Of a stretch of 64,000 nt of DNA, positions 12,491 through 22,400 are shown in pieces. How positions within the stretch are numbered: position 1 is the first letter of the stretch; each line of letters opens with the position of its first letter. The DNA is from Lineus longissimus (taxonomy: Eukaryota; Nemertea; Pilidiophora; Heteronemertea; Lineidae), in contig NC_088325.1 in the NCBI RefSeq assembly GCF_910592395.1, positions 9,490,109 to 9,554,108 of the forward strand, read 5' to 3'. The position numbers and the translations under genes are program-made. Below the pieces are notes generated by a model that saw only the letters and a list, made by a program, of their open reading frames with translations, had not been told where the DNA came from and searched no databases.

Positions 12491-12628
12491 ACAAGACAGA
12501 CGTACTGGCGGCAGCGTCTTTCAATAAAGAATTAGGCAACTAGGAATCGTAAGGTTTTAACATCATAGCTGTGTCATTCGACTGACGCTGACGAGACGTT
12601 TAGATGGATGGGTTTTTTGGTGTGGTAC

Positions 12629-12727
12629 CTTGTTTACTTTGTTAACCTCTGCTCCACCTTTTATTAGAGCTTCTACGACGGGAAGGTGATCATTTCTCGT
12701 GGCGAGCATAAGCGCTGTTGAGCCCTC
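12629..12727 (-). CDS. Ankyrin-repeat exon
   Basis: A 99 bp phase 0-0 exon coding EGSTALMLATRNDHLPVVEA, then LIKGGAEVNKVNK. Splice sites are intact (cctcctg on the plus strand gives cag; AAG|gtacca). It lies in the first 716 bp unit. Confidence 0.87.
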
Positions 12728-13113
12728 CTGAAACAAAATAGACACGCTCGCTAATCAAATATCGACATGTGTATAGGAAGAGACAAGAGCTTAAAGGCGA
12801 AATCGTTATAAATATATTAAATCCAGTATCCCATCACTGCACGTTGCCAATTTTCGCACATATCTATTTTTGCGACTCACGAAAGTTTCTGGAAAATAAA
12901 AGAACTACATGTATTTGGCTGATTACGAAATTTCTTTCGGGTTTTTTAACAAAAAAATATATTTTGCGAATCTATATTATCCGCAAAATCTTCAATGATA
13001 CATGCCTCCAAAACTTAAGCAGTTCACAGAGTATCATTCCTAAGCGTCATTTGCCTGCAGCCTGATTTGCTTATGAGTTTAGAGATGCTCGCAATGGAAC
13101 TTCAAAGTGTTGC

Positions 13114-13206
13114 CTTCTTCGCTTTGTTAACATCTGCTCCACATTTCAATAAAGAGCAACTACGACCTTAATGTGACCATCATTGCGACGATCATTAGCG
13201 ACAGAG
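13114..13206 (-). pseudogene. Decayed ankyrin exon (copy 2)
   Basis: Duplicate of the broken exon at 12398-12490, with the same in-frame stop and the same gc at the donor position. The damage predates the 716 bp duplication. Confidence 0.8.
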
Positions 13207-13344
13207 ACAAGACAGACGTACTGGCGGCAGCGTCTTTCAATAAAGAATTAGGCAACTAGGAATCGTAAGGTTTTAACATCATAGCTGTGTCATTCGACTG
13301 ACGCTGACGAGACGTTTAGATGGATGGGTTTTTTGGTGTGGTAC

Positions 13345-13443
13345 CTTGTTTACTTTGTTAACCTCTGCTCCACCTTTTATTAGAGCTTCTACGACGGGAA
13401 GGTGATCATTTCTCGTGGCGAGCATAAGCGCTGTTGAGCCCTC
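13345..13443 (-). CDS. Ankyrin-repeat exon
   Basis: Identical in protein to the exon at 12629-12727, carried by the second 716 bp unit. Phase 0-0 and 99 bp, so gain or loss of the unit would not disturb the reading frame. Confidence 0.87.
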
Positions 13444-13829
13444 CTGAAACAAAATAGACACGCTCGCTAATCAAATATCGACATGTGTATAGGAAGAGAC
13501 AAGAGCTTAAAGGCGAAATCGTTATAAATATATTAAATCCAGTATCCCATCACTGCACGTTGCCAATTTTCGCACATATCTATTTTTGCGACTCACGAAA
13601 GTTTCTGGAAAATAAAAGAACTACATGTATTTGGCTGATTACGAAATTTCTTTCGGGTTTTTTAACAAAAAAATATATTTTGCGAATCTATATTATCCGC
13701 AAAATCTTCAATGATACATGCCTCCAAAACTTAAGCAGTTCACAGAGTATCATTCCTAAGCGTCATTTGCCTGCAGCCTGATTTGCTTATGAGTTTAGAG
13801 AGGTTCGCAATGGAACTTCAAAGTGTTGC

Positions 13830-13922
13830 CTTCTTCGCTTTGTTAACATCTGCTCCACATTTCAATAAAGAGCAACTACGACCTTAATGTGACCATCATT
13901 GCGAAGATCATTAGCGACAGAG
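13830..13922 (-). pseudogene. Decayed ankyrin exon (copy 3)
   Basis: Third copy of the broken exon, with several private substitutions. It sits in the partial third unit, so it is an older copy than the other two. Confidence 0.75.
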
Positions 13923-14190
13923 ACAAGACAGACATACTAGCGGCAGCGTCTTTCAATAACGAGTTAGGCAACTAGGAATCGTATGGTTTCAACATCTTAG
14001 TCTAAGTCTCATTCAAAGGCCTGTGAAGGGCCAGGAATTTTAGTTCCTTAAAAGCCACTCCGGGTCATCCAGAAGTACAATCCTGGGTTCTCCTTGGCAC
14101 CGGGACTCTTTTTGCCTGGTAACCAGCTGTGTTAACCAATAGACCTATGTACGCTCTCACACATCCAGGTTTCGTAGATATTTTCTATGA

Positions 14191-14290
14191 GACTACCGTC
14201 GAACAGCGCAGTTTGCCCTGATGAAGCCAGTGTGAACACTGGCGAACGTAGGCATTGTCTTGTTAGTTTGTTTTTTCCAGAGACTGACTA
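14191..14290 (+). repeat. Penelope-like 3' end, copy 2 (hammerhead-like motif)
   Basis: Matches 1078-1180. It carries an exact CTGATGA (14218-14224), a stem agccagtg/cactggc closed by tgaa, then GAACG. A GTC triplet lies upstream, and ctac/gtag could pair across the core. This resembles a hammerhead core with a weakened GAAA box. The same bases also code the DEASVNTGE-like tail of the element, so coding constraint is the alternative explanation. Confidence 0.5.
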
Positions 14291-14845
14291 ATCTTTTTAA
14301 GTATGTTAACCAACAGGTTATGAGGCTCCTTTATTAGCCAACAAAGCTACCGCCTGTTTCGAAAGAGGTGTGTTGGAACAAAGCTCTCTCGGGTAATGGG
14401 TTGACAAAAGCCAATTCCAACAAGAACTTGAATTAACTCTCCGCTCAGCTTTACATAGCTATAACAAACGCTCTGTTCTAAAGCAAGCACTAGCTTCAAT
14501 TCACTGATTTCTATGAAATTATTGAAATATATCGGGTCATTCAGAAAAAACCGTCTGTCTTTAAAGTTTTCTATCAAGATGGTGGATAGACCAAACTTGT
14601 CCAATAGTTGTACTCATCACGAATGTTTTGTTTTACATATCTCGTGTACATTTCAGCACAGTGCCTGTGAGAACTATAAAACAGTAACAGGATTTGCAGG
14701 ACGCTTCAAAAATTGCAGTCCCTGTGATTTACCAGTTTTTCAAAAATGTGCCTCTAATAACGTTTGGATTAAAAGCCTCGGGATCGCAAATGAACATAAA
14801 AGACATCGACATTTAACCTCAACAATATCTGCTAAGCACAGTATA
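14291..14845. other. Unassigned intron sequence
   Basis: A 157-codon plus-strand frame (14513-14986) has no recognisable domain and overlaps dispersed repeat R2, so I do not call it. Confidence 0.45.
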
Positions 14846-15131
14846 AAAGTCAACAATCTATGTTGTCCTGTATTTGTTACCCAAAAAAGTGTAAATTGCA
14901 TATGTGCATTTTTTATTGTTTCGTTAATTATTGGTCGTTGGTCGTCCTATATCATTGTATTTTACCTCAGCTCATTTTGTTGCTGAATTAAAATGGTCCT
15001 CATCATGGCTTCAAAAAAATTGCCCAAGAGAGCTGTGAGATCAGAGGAACCTAGCCGTGACCAACCACTTTATCAGAAGTTTCTGCTGAAGTTAGTAAAC
15101 TATCGAAGTATACAATTACGTGAGAGCCAAA
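14846..15131. repeat. Dispersed repeat R2, copy 2
   Basis: Same family and orientation as 9774-10025; this copy is slightly longer. It ends before an AT-rich palindromic stretch (15135-15175). Confidence 0.7.
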
Positions 15132-15227
15132 GTTCGGATTATATTAATATTATATTAATATTAATATTATCACAAAATTTAGAAGAAAAATCCCGGGCAC
15201 AATGGGCCAGAAAATTTTTGAAAAGGG

Positions 15228-15297
15228 GCTGTCGTGGGATTTGAACCAGGGTCAAGGGGGTCTGAGTACTATGCGGTATCCACTCGGCCAGGTCGGC
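15228..15297 (-). repeat. tRNA-derived SINE head (tRNA-Ser/Leu-like)
   Basis: The minus strand reads gccgacc, then TGGCCGAGTGG (a good A box) and about 40 bp later GGTTCAAATCC (a good B box), ending gacagc. The 70 bp spacing fits a tRNA. The acceptor stem pairs poorly and the anticodon arm is unclear, so a SINE or tRNA pseudogene is likelier than a working tRNA. Confidence 0.7.
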
Positions 15298-15589
15298 TTA
15301 TCTGACTGATGTAGGCCTATACGCACTTTTATTTGTGGACCTCTACTATGAAGCCCTTTGTCTAATGATTCTTCACTTGAAATATTCTTCAAAAGTATTT
15401 CCACATTCTCACGATACACTAAATTTTGGTTGTTTATAATGTTCAAATCAAAGACGCGTGCACTGTCAGTGTGAAGAGTATTATTTCTAAGCCGCAGTTG
15501 AGTGACAACAACGTTTTGGGCATGCGCAAAATAACTCCCGCACCTTTAGCATTCTGACCTAGGGATACGGGTCCCGTACCTCTAGACAG

Positions 15590-15632
15590 TGCGTTATTCT
15601 TTTTGTTAACATCTGCTCCATGTGTCTAGGTT
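15590..15632 (-). pseudogene. Truncated ankyrin exon fragment
   Basis: Codes only HGADVNKKN, the end of an ankyrin repeat. It is almost the same as the end of the exon at 11285. The start is missing; a repeat-rich segment replaces it. Confidence 0.75.
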
Positions 15633-15755
15633 TTCAGCAAAATCAAAAAATTAGGCGGTTTATAGTACTTCCTTTCATATCTGTATCATTCGCTACTGCT
15701 TTATTAACTTATGATTTTAGAGAAGTTTAGATGACTGGGACTTTTGGTGTGTTAC

Positions 15756-15857
15756 CTTGTTTTCTTTGTTAACCTTTGCATCATCACGTCGCAATAGAGC
15801 ATCTACGATTTCACGATGTCCTCTTTTGGAGGCGAGCAGTAGCGCCGTCGAACCAAT
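15756..15857 (-). CDS. Ankyrin-repeat exon (102 bp)
   Basis: Phase 0-0 exon coding 34 residues, IGSTALLLASKRGHREIVDA followed by LLRRDDAKVNKENK. One extra residue lies in the loop before the VNK end. Splice sites are cag and AAG|gtaaca. Confidence 0.83.
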
Positions 15858-16062
15858 CTGAATCAAGACAGGTAAATATACTATCGCTGATCAAATATCG
15901 AATATAAGATAGATAAGAGCCTGAAGTTGAGATCCCTATTAATAGATTTATTCCAGTAACCCATCACTGCAAGTTGCCAATTTTCGCACATATCATTCGC
16001 ATACTGCTTTATTACATAATGATTTTAATAAGTTTAGATGAATGGGACTTTTGGTGTGTTAC

Positions 16063-16161
16063 CTTGTTTTCTTTGTTCACCTCTGCTTTATGTTGCAATA
16101 GAATATCTACGACAAGACGATGACCTTTTTCGGAAGCTAACATTAGCGCCGTCGAACCGTT
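16063..16161 (-). CDS. Ankyrin-repeat exon
   Basis: A 99 bp phase 0-0 exon: NGSTALMLASEKGHRLVVDI, then LLQHKAEVNKENK. Canonical ankyrin pattern, intact acceptor and donor. Confidence 0.85.
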
Positions 16162-16546
16162 CTGAAATAATACAGACATACCATCGCTAATCGAACATCG
16201 AATATACGAATATACAAGAGCCTGAAGTCGAGATCGTTAAGAACTGATTCAACTGTAAACAGCCAATTTTTCGCGCCGATTTATTTTTGGGACTCATAAA
16301 AGTTCCTGGAAATACATAAAAATTACTTTGGCGGATAGTGAAATTCTTTTTTCAGCAAAAACAATAAATTTGGCCATTTTCATTTTCGCGAACCTACTAG
16401 GTTATCCACAAAATTGGCAAAACAAAACACATCCAAAAACTAAAAGGTTTACAGTACATCATTCCATGTCAGCTTCATTCGCCTGCTACTTAACTTATGA
16501 TCTTAAAGAAACTTGGATGATTGGAACTTTTGGTTTCAATTGTTAC

Positions 16547-16648
16547 CTTGTTGACTTTGTTAACGTCTGCACTGCCTATCATTATAAGATCAAATACGAC
16601 ATTACTTCGACCATTTTCGGAGGCGAACATTAGCGCCGTCTCCCCGTC
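16547..16648 (-). CDS. Ankyrin-repeat exon (102 bp)
   Basis: Phase 0-0 exon: DGETALMFASENGRSNVVFD, then LIMIGSADVNKVNK. GH is replaced by GR, and the repeat is 34 residues. Splice borders intact. Confidence 0.83.
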
Positions 16649-17041
16649 CTGAAACGAGACAGACATATTATTGCTAATAAAATATGGACACATGCTAATA
16701 GTAAAGTCCCGGATTTAATCTAATAACCTACTACAATAAACCACAATTTCCTTGCTACCATTTATTTTTCAGCTAGCAAAGCTTCTGAAAAGAAAAGAAA
16801 AAATAATTTTGCCGGATTATGAAATCCTTTCGGTTTTTTCAGTAAAAATATGTTTGCGATTCTACTGGCAAATCAAGGTTATCCGTAAAATCGGCAAAAT
16901 AAAACACCTCCAAAAATTTCATAAGCGCCCATTTATTTTTGCAGCTATGTATTGCCTCTGGAAAATAAAACAAGGTTTTGGCGGATTACGAAATATGTTT
17001 TGCAAAAATGTTTCGGATGAACGGAACTTTAAGCGTTTTAC

Positions 17042-17140
17042 CTTGTCTTTGTCAACATCTGTGGTTTGATTTTCTAGAATAGCATGTACGGTTTTAACGC
17101 TACCTCTTCTGGAGGCGATTATCAGCTGCTCCCAGCGCTG
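17042..17140 (-). CDS. First, divergent ankyrin-repeat exon
   Basis: A 99 bp phase 0-0 exon coding QRWEQLIIASRRGSVKTVHA, then ILENQTTDVDKDK. It keeps the A..G....V..iL pattern and the DVDKDK end but has lost TAL. This fits an N-terminal capping repeat. In the gene model it follows the acidic juxtamembrane exon directly. Confidence 0.75.
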
Positions 17141-17170
17141 CTGAAACAAAACATTACTATCCACAGTCAA

Positions 17171-18140
17171 ACATCGAAATATACGATTGGATAAGAGCCT
17201 AATTAATATCCAGATAATTTTGGATATACATGTATTTAATCAAGTAACCCAGTACTGTAAACAGCCAATATTTCGTGCCTACTGATTTTTGCAACAGGAG
17301 AACATTTTTAGAGAAATAAACAATTCGATTGGGGTGCGATTTTTTTCCTCCAGAATCTAGGTTAATCAGAAAATCTGCAAAATGCCCCCACCCCCTCCCA
17401 CCCCAAAGAATTAAGCAGTTTACAGAGCATCATCCAATATCTGCATCATTCGCCTTGAGGGAGTAATTGCAAATCGAACTCCGCCATATTTCAAAAAGAG
17501 ACTGCTCCACCTCATGGAATACCCACACACTAAATTTCAAATGTCTCGGTTAATGTTTTTAGCTATAGCGCACACGTCGTCTATGCGGACGCGGCAGAGA
17601 AAACGGTATCGGTACACCATGACACTTAATTGTCAGGTACTACTTCTTCAATCTGTAGGCAACATTTTGACAAGTTTACTGCCATTGACTGTCAAATAAA
17701 GACTAATGAACCACTTTTCACCATTTTTTTAGAATCAGCACAAACATATCAGCTTTTAATACACACTTAATTTCTTCTGAGTACAAGGAATGAATCCGAT
17801 GCTATTAACCCCTGATGTTTTTGACCCCTTTTTATTCACCCGAGATATGACTTTAAGAGATGGGAGCAAAATTCCAGTTTCCAAGGCAAAAGATGTGATC
17901 TCCGTTCTGGCAGTTCTCAAATATTACACCAATTTTAAGAGCCATATTTTTTGAGCACATGACTTGTTTGGAAATTTCCGCAGTTAACTCCCCCCCCCCC
18001 CTTCAAATTTAAGTAACCTTGGCATGATGACGCAACCAGAAACTCACACAATAGCCTTGAAGGAATGGGTTAATCGAGTGGCATTTACCGATCTCACATA
18101 GGCTTTATCGTCCCCCTTTCTCTTTATCATCCAAACACTT
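17171..18140. other. Intron, unassigned
   Basis: No exon recognised. Carries one more decayed copy of the array's spacer (about 17210-17480) and a short poly-C run near 17990. Confidence 0.5.
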
Positions 18141-18147
18141 GACTCAC

Positions 18148-18255
18148 CTCTTCATCGTTAGAACGGTTGCTCTCTTCATCCTCCTGTTTGAAATAATCTA
18201 CATCACCGTACTCCTTGAGCAGTCTCTGTAACATCAACTTGTTTTGGGCTACAGC
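18148..18255 (-). CDS. Acidic juxtamembrane exon of the receptor-like gene
   Basis: A 108 bp phase 0-0 exon between attttt-cag and gtgagt. It codes 36 residues: AVAQNKLMLQRLLKEYGDVD, then YFKQEDEESNRSNDEE. Both splice sites match consensus well. It has no known domain: a helical start and an acidic Ser/Asn-rich end with a YGDVDYF patch. Its place between the membrane exon and the first ankyrin exon, and its matching phase, suggest a cytoplasmic linker. Confidence 0.62.
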
Positions 18256-18670
18256 CTGAAAAATATGAGCACATACACTGCAGTGAGGCCAGGAATGCTC
18301 GAACACGAGTTTCTAAAATAAATAGATATTTTAGTGTCAGTTGATAGCATTCAAAATCGTTTCGAAGCACAATTTGCATGAAATGCAAGAGAGGGACCAG
18401 CGAGATGAATCAAAACTGAACAAATTTCTGTGCAGAAAAGTGGCCAATGGAATACATCGGGGATATAGATCGGCCTTACCCTCTTCGAATGAGACATGAA
18501 ACCAAAATTCATTTATCTTGTACCTGGAACCGATTCAAGTGAAACACTTGAGTTTGCCATGAACTCTACTATCTGTTTTCTGACCAAAGTTGGTCCCACC
18601 AGGCCAAATATCCCAATAGGCACATAATTCTAAAACACCTGGATTTGAAACGAACCGCACACTACATACA

Positions 18671-18921
18671 TAAAGCTCTGTACACACTGACAACATTTTC
18701 GGTAACATTTTTGGAAACATCTCGGCAACACACCTGGGCAACAAAAATTTTGCCCTGTATACGCTTTGTATTATTTGGACAACATTTGAGCAACATTTTG
18801 CCAACATGTTACCAAATGTTTCCGAACTGTACACACTGCCAACATTTTCGATAACATCGCACCTGGACAACATGTTGGCCAACATGTTTCCCAAAATGTT
18901 GTCAGTATGAACAGAGCTTTA
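18671..18921. mobile_element. MITE with ~27 bp TIRs and TA flanks
   Basis: The left end AAGCTCTGTACACACTGACA, plus acatttt, is answered by an inverted right end ...TGTTGTCAGTATGAACAGAG plus CTT. Both ends are flanked by TA. The interior repeats gccaacat/acattttg motifs in both directions. Size about 250 bp; there is no transposase. TA flanks fit a Tc1/mariner-type origin. Confidence 0.8.
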
Positions 18922-19227
18922 TGCGCCAACGAAGCCCTATTTTGAATTCAGCGGTTATGGTCAGGCAGCAATAACAGCTAGGGATGGGTTAAAAAATATG
19001 GAAGCATTTCAAAAGCATTTAAAACCACATTATTCGTTACTTACGGCTAGGGTTCACCTATGACACATCAGATGTGCGCTTTCAGCAAAAAGGGTTCTAT
19101 AACATATTACTAACAAAAGGTATCTATTTATTAAACTGCCGACTACTCTGTCGGTAGTTTATTGGTTTCACTGAATTCTTCCTTTCTTTCTCCGACTACC
19201 TGATGACTCCCGATAATCAACTATCAG

Positions 19228-19421
19228 TGTTGGGAACAGATTATAGTCGCCGCCAATAAGCTGGTCTATTGGAGTTATTGAATGTCTTTTAGAAACATGT
19301 ATTTCTGAATTATGTAACTATATCACATGTTCATTCTGACTCGAGTCTAGTAATAAATCAGTTGAAGTTTTACATAGAACTGGGTGGTCGTTATTCCCTT
19401 AGAACCTGGGCATCCCCGACA
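19228..19421 (+). repeat. BEL/Pao 5' LTR
   Basis: 194 bp, tgttgggaacagattatagt to catccccgaca. Carries aataaa-like sequence in gtaataaatcag. Confidence 0.95.
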
Positions 19422-19460
19422 TTTTGGTGCCGTGACTAGGTCCAGGACTCTCTCTCGAAG

Positions 19461-22400
19461 ATGGCAACGCACACTAGAATTCGCAAGTCAAGAGGCGCGT
19501 ACCGCGGACAAATCTCGAAGTCCATCACGAAAGCCGAAACGATCACCAGTATAGAATTAACAGAAGACCATCTAGATCAACTCACAGCAGTCGAACAACC
19601 TATAACTAAGGCATTCGAGCAAGTTAAGAAGTTAGATGCTGAGCTGCTTGAAATTACTAAGGACGACGACGTAGCAGAGGTAATCGTAGAGGCTGACGAC
19701 CATAACGCTGAAGCTGAGGAATACCTCCTGAAACTCAAAAGACATATTGAGAGACAAACACACACAAAAAAGCCAACGCCCACTCCCGCAGTTGTACCAC
19801 CGAAGGCGAAGACCGTCCGACTTCCTAAACTAAGCCTAGCGTCATTCGATGGGGATTTACTCAAGTGGCAGAGCTTTTATGACAGTTTCGCAGCATCGGT
19901 GCATAGTGACCCAGACTTAGACGGTTTCCATAAATTCCAGTACCTAAAGGCTCAGCTTACAGGAGAAGCATCTCGTGTTATTCAAGGACTAGCATTAACT
20001 AATGCAAACTATGCACACGCCCTGGAACTATTACGAAACCGTTACGGACAACCGCATAAACTTTCTAGTGCATACATGAAAGCTTTATGGGACCTCCCTA
20101 AGCCAAGTGGTGAATTCACTGGATTACGTCACTTCTATGACACTCTTGAAATTCTTATTCGTGGATTAGATACCCTGGGAAAGTCAGAGAATACCTACGG
20201 TGACCTGTTAGTACCTATCGTCCTTGAGAAGCTTCCAGGATCTATTCGACAACAATTGGCAAGAACCCACGGTAGTAGTGATTGGAAGTTGAAAGACTTA
20301 CGAAAGAATCTTTTGAAAGAAATCGAAGCTATTGAAGAAGGAAATGTGACCAGTTACACAACTCCCAGTGCTATCTCGTCTTCAACTGCAGCTTTCCATA
20401 CGGATACTAAACCGTTTCATAAGACATGCGCATTCTGTAAGGACGCTTCACATAATTCGGTGAATTGCAAGACAGTAATAGATCATGACAAACGTCAACA
20501 AATCGTAAAGCGAGATCGTCTTTGCTTTAACTGCCTTGGCAATCACAAAATAAAGGACTGTAAGTCGAAACGAACATGTCGCCACTGTAGTCGGAAACAT
20601 CACACGTCCCTCTGTAGGTCAACCAATACGGGATCCGAAACATTAATGACGCAATCAACTACGTGTACGGATAACGAAGTTAAAGCCTGTCGAAATACGA
20701 CGCAAGTTCACGCTAAGTCGGTGTCAGCAGGTGACGTCAATGTTGACGCTTTGTCGAAGTCGGGAACAGTTTTACTGAAAACAGCCGTTGCTGAAATCTC
20801 TTCTGGATCAAATACTTATACAGCGACGATACTTTTCGACGAAGGCGCAACACGATCGTTTATAACGAAGGATTTCGCACGAAAGTTGGATATCACGCCG
20901 GAGGGATCGCAGAAAATTCAACTTGCTGCATTCGGTGGCAAACCTTCTCATGTCAAATCCTACGATAAGGTGTCATTCGCAGTGCATACGATCACCGGTG
21001 GAAAGATGGATATTTCAGCACTTGTAGTTCCGAAAATTTCCGCTCCCATCAAAAACTTCGTTAATGCTTCACTCTTGGATTTACCTCACCTACGGGAATT
21101 ACCTTTCGCTCATCCAGTTTCCAATGTGGATTCGTTCGAGATATCGGTTCTCATCGGGGCCGATTTCTATTGGGATTTCATGATGGATCACGTAATACGA
21201 GGCCCTGGACCCACTGCAGTGCAGTCCAATCTCGGTTACTTACTCTCTGGCCCGATATACAAGGAATCTCATGAATCGAACACTACGATACTACACATAG
21301 CTACTAATATTCTCGATGAGAAAACCAAACTTCAGGAATATTGGGATTTAGAAACGATAGGTATCAAAGATGACCCATCTGACCTATGCAAGTCAATGGA
21401 TTTTGAGTCATACTGTGGAACGCATTTACGGTTTGAGGACAATGGCTACATTGCAAGACTTCCGTGGAAAGCAGAATATCCACCCTTGCCAACGAATTAT
21501 GACGTGTGCGTGCGACGTACACGAAATATGATTCGAAAGCTATCACCCGACTTACGCAAGATGTACAATGACATTATCCAGGATCAAACCAGACGTGACT
21601 TCATTGAAGAAGTTCCCATAGATGATGTAGCCTGTGGTCACTATCTCCCACATAGGCCAGTCAAGAAAGATTCAGCTACAACTCCAATAAGAATAGTATA
21701 CGACTGTAGCTGTAAAGTTGGTGAAGGAGCTAGCCTTAATGACTGTTTAGAGACGGGACCGCCACTTCAGAACGATCTTGCTGCAATCCTTGTTAGATTT
21801 CGCCTACATCACTACGCTCTAGCAACTGACATTGAAAAGGCGTTTCTGAACGTTGGGCTTGACGCAGAGGATCGGAAGTTTACAAAATTTCTGTGGTTAA
21901 CGGATAGTAACGACCCAAACAGTGCCTTCAAGGTGTACCAGTTTAGAGTGGTGCTTTTCGGAGCAGTGTGCTCACCTTTTATTATAAACGCCACTGTCAG
22001 GTCACACTTAGACAAACACGAATCCCCAGTTGCAGCCGATATGAAGGACAATATCTATGTTGACAATGTAGCGAGTGGAGCTGAAAGCACACATGACACT
22101 GTGAAATACTACCAGGAATCCAGAAAGGTAATGAAATCTGGTGGATTCAATCTCCGAGCATGGTCGTCCAATTGCCCTGAACTTCGGAAATTGGCTGAAG
22201 CAGACAACGTTTACAACCCAGATCGAATTGCCAATGTGCTTGGACTAGACTGGGATACTGAACAGGACATTCTGCGATATTCAAAGCGGAAAATTGAACC
22301 TTCAATAGACAATCTGGTGACAAAACGTGAAGTTGTTCAAGTTACTAGCAGTATATACGATCCACCTGGACTTCTGTCACCAGTACATGTTATGGCTAAG

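Larger units (their letters stand above)
12306..13741. repeat. 716 bp perfect tandem duplication in the ankyrin array
   Basis: Two units (about 12310-13025 and 13026-13741) repeat with a 716 bp offset. As far as I can read they are identical over most of their length: the 33-residue ankyrin exon and a 98-codon antisense frame are the same residue for residue. A third partial unit continues to about 13995 with a few mismatches. Each unit carries one good ankyrin exon and one decayed exon. Confidence 0.9.

Noticed and set aside
12769-13781. Two identical 98-codon plus ORFs
   Set aside because: Antisense and intronic, identical only because of the 716 bp duplication.
14513-14986. 157-codon plus ORF
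   Set aside because: Overlaps dispersed repeat R2, contains no domain, and no matching splice sites.
15228-15297. Functional tRNA gene
   Set aside because: Good A and B boxes but poor acceptor pairing and no clear anticodon arm; a SINE head is likelier.
18535-18894. 119-codon minus ORF (and 69-codon plus ORF)
   Set aside because: Falls within the MITE and its flank; the repeated gccaacat motif explains the open frame.
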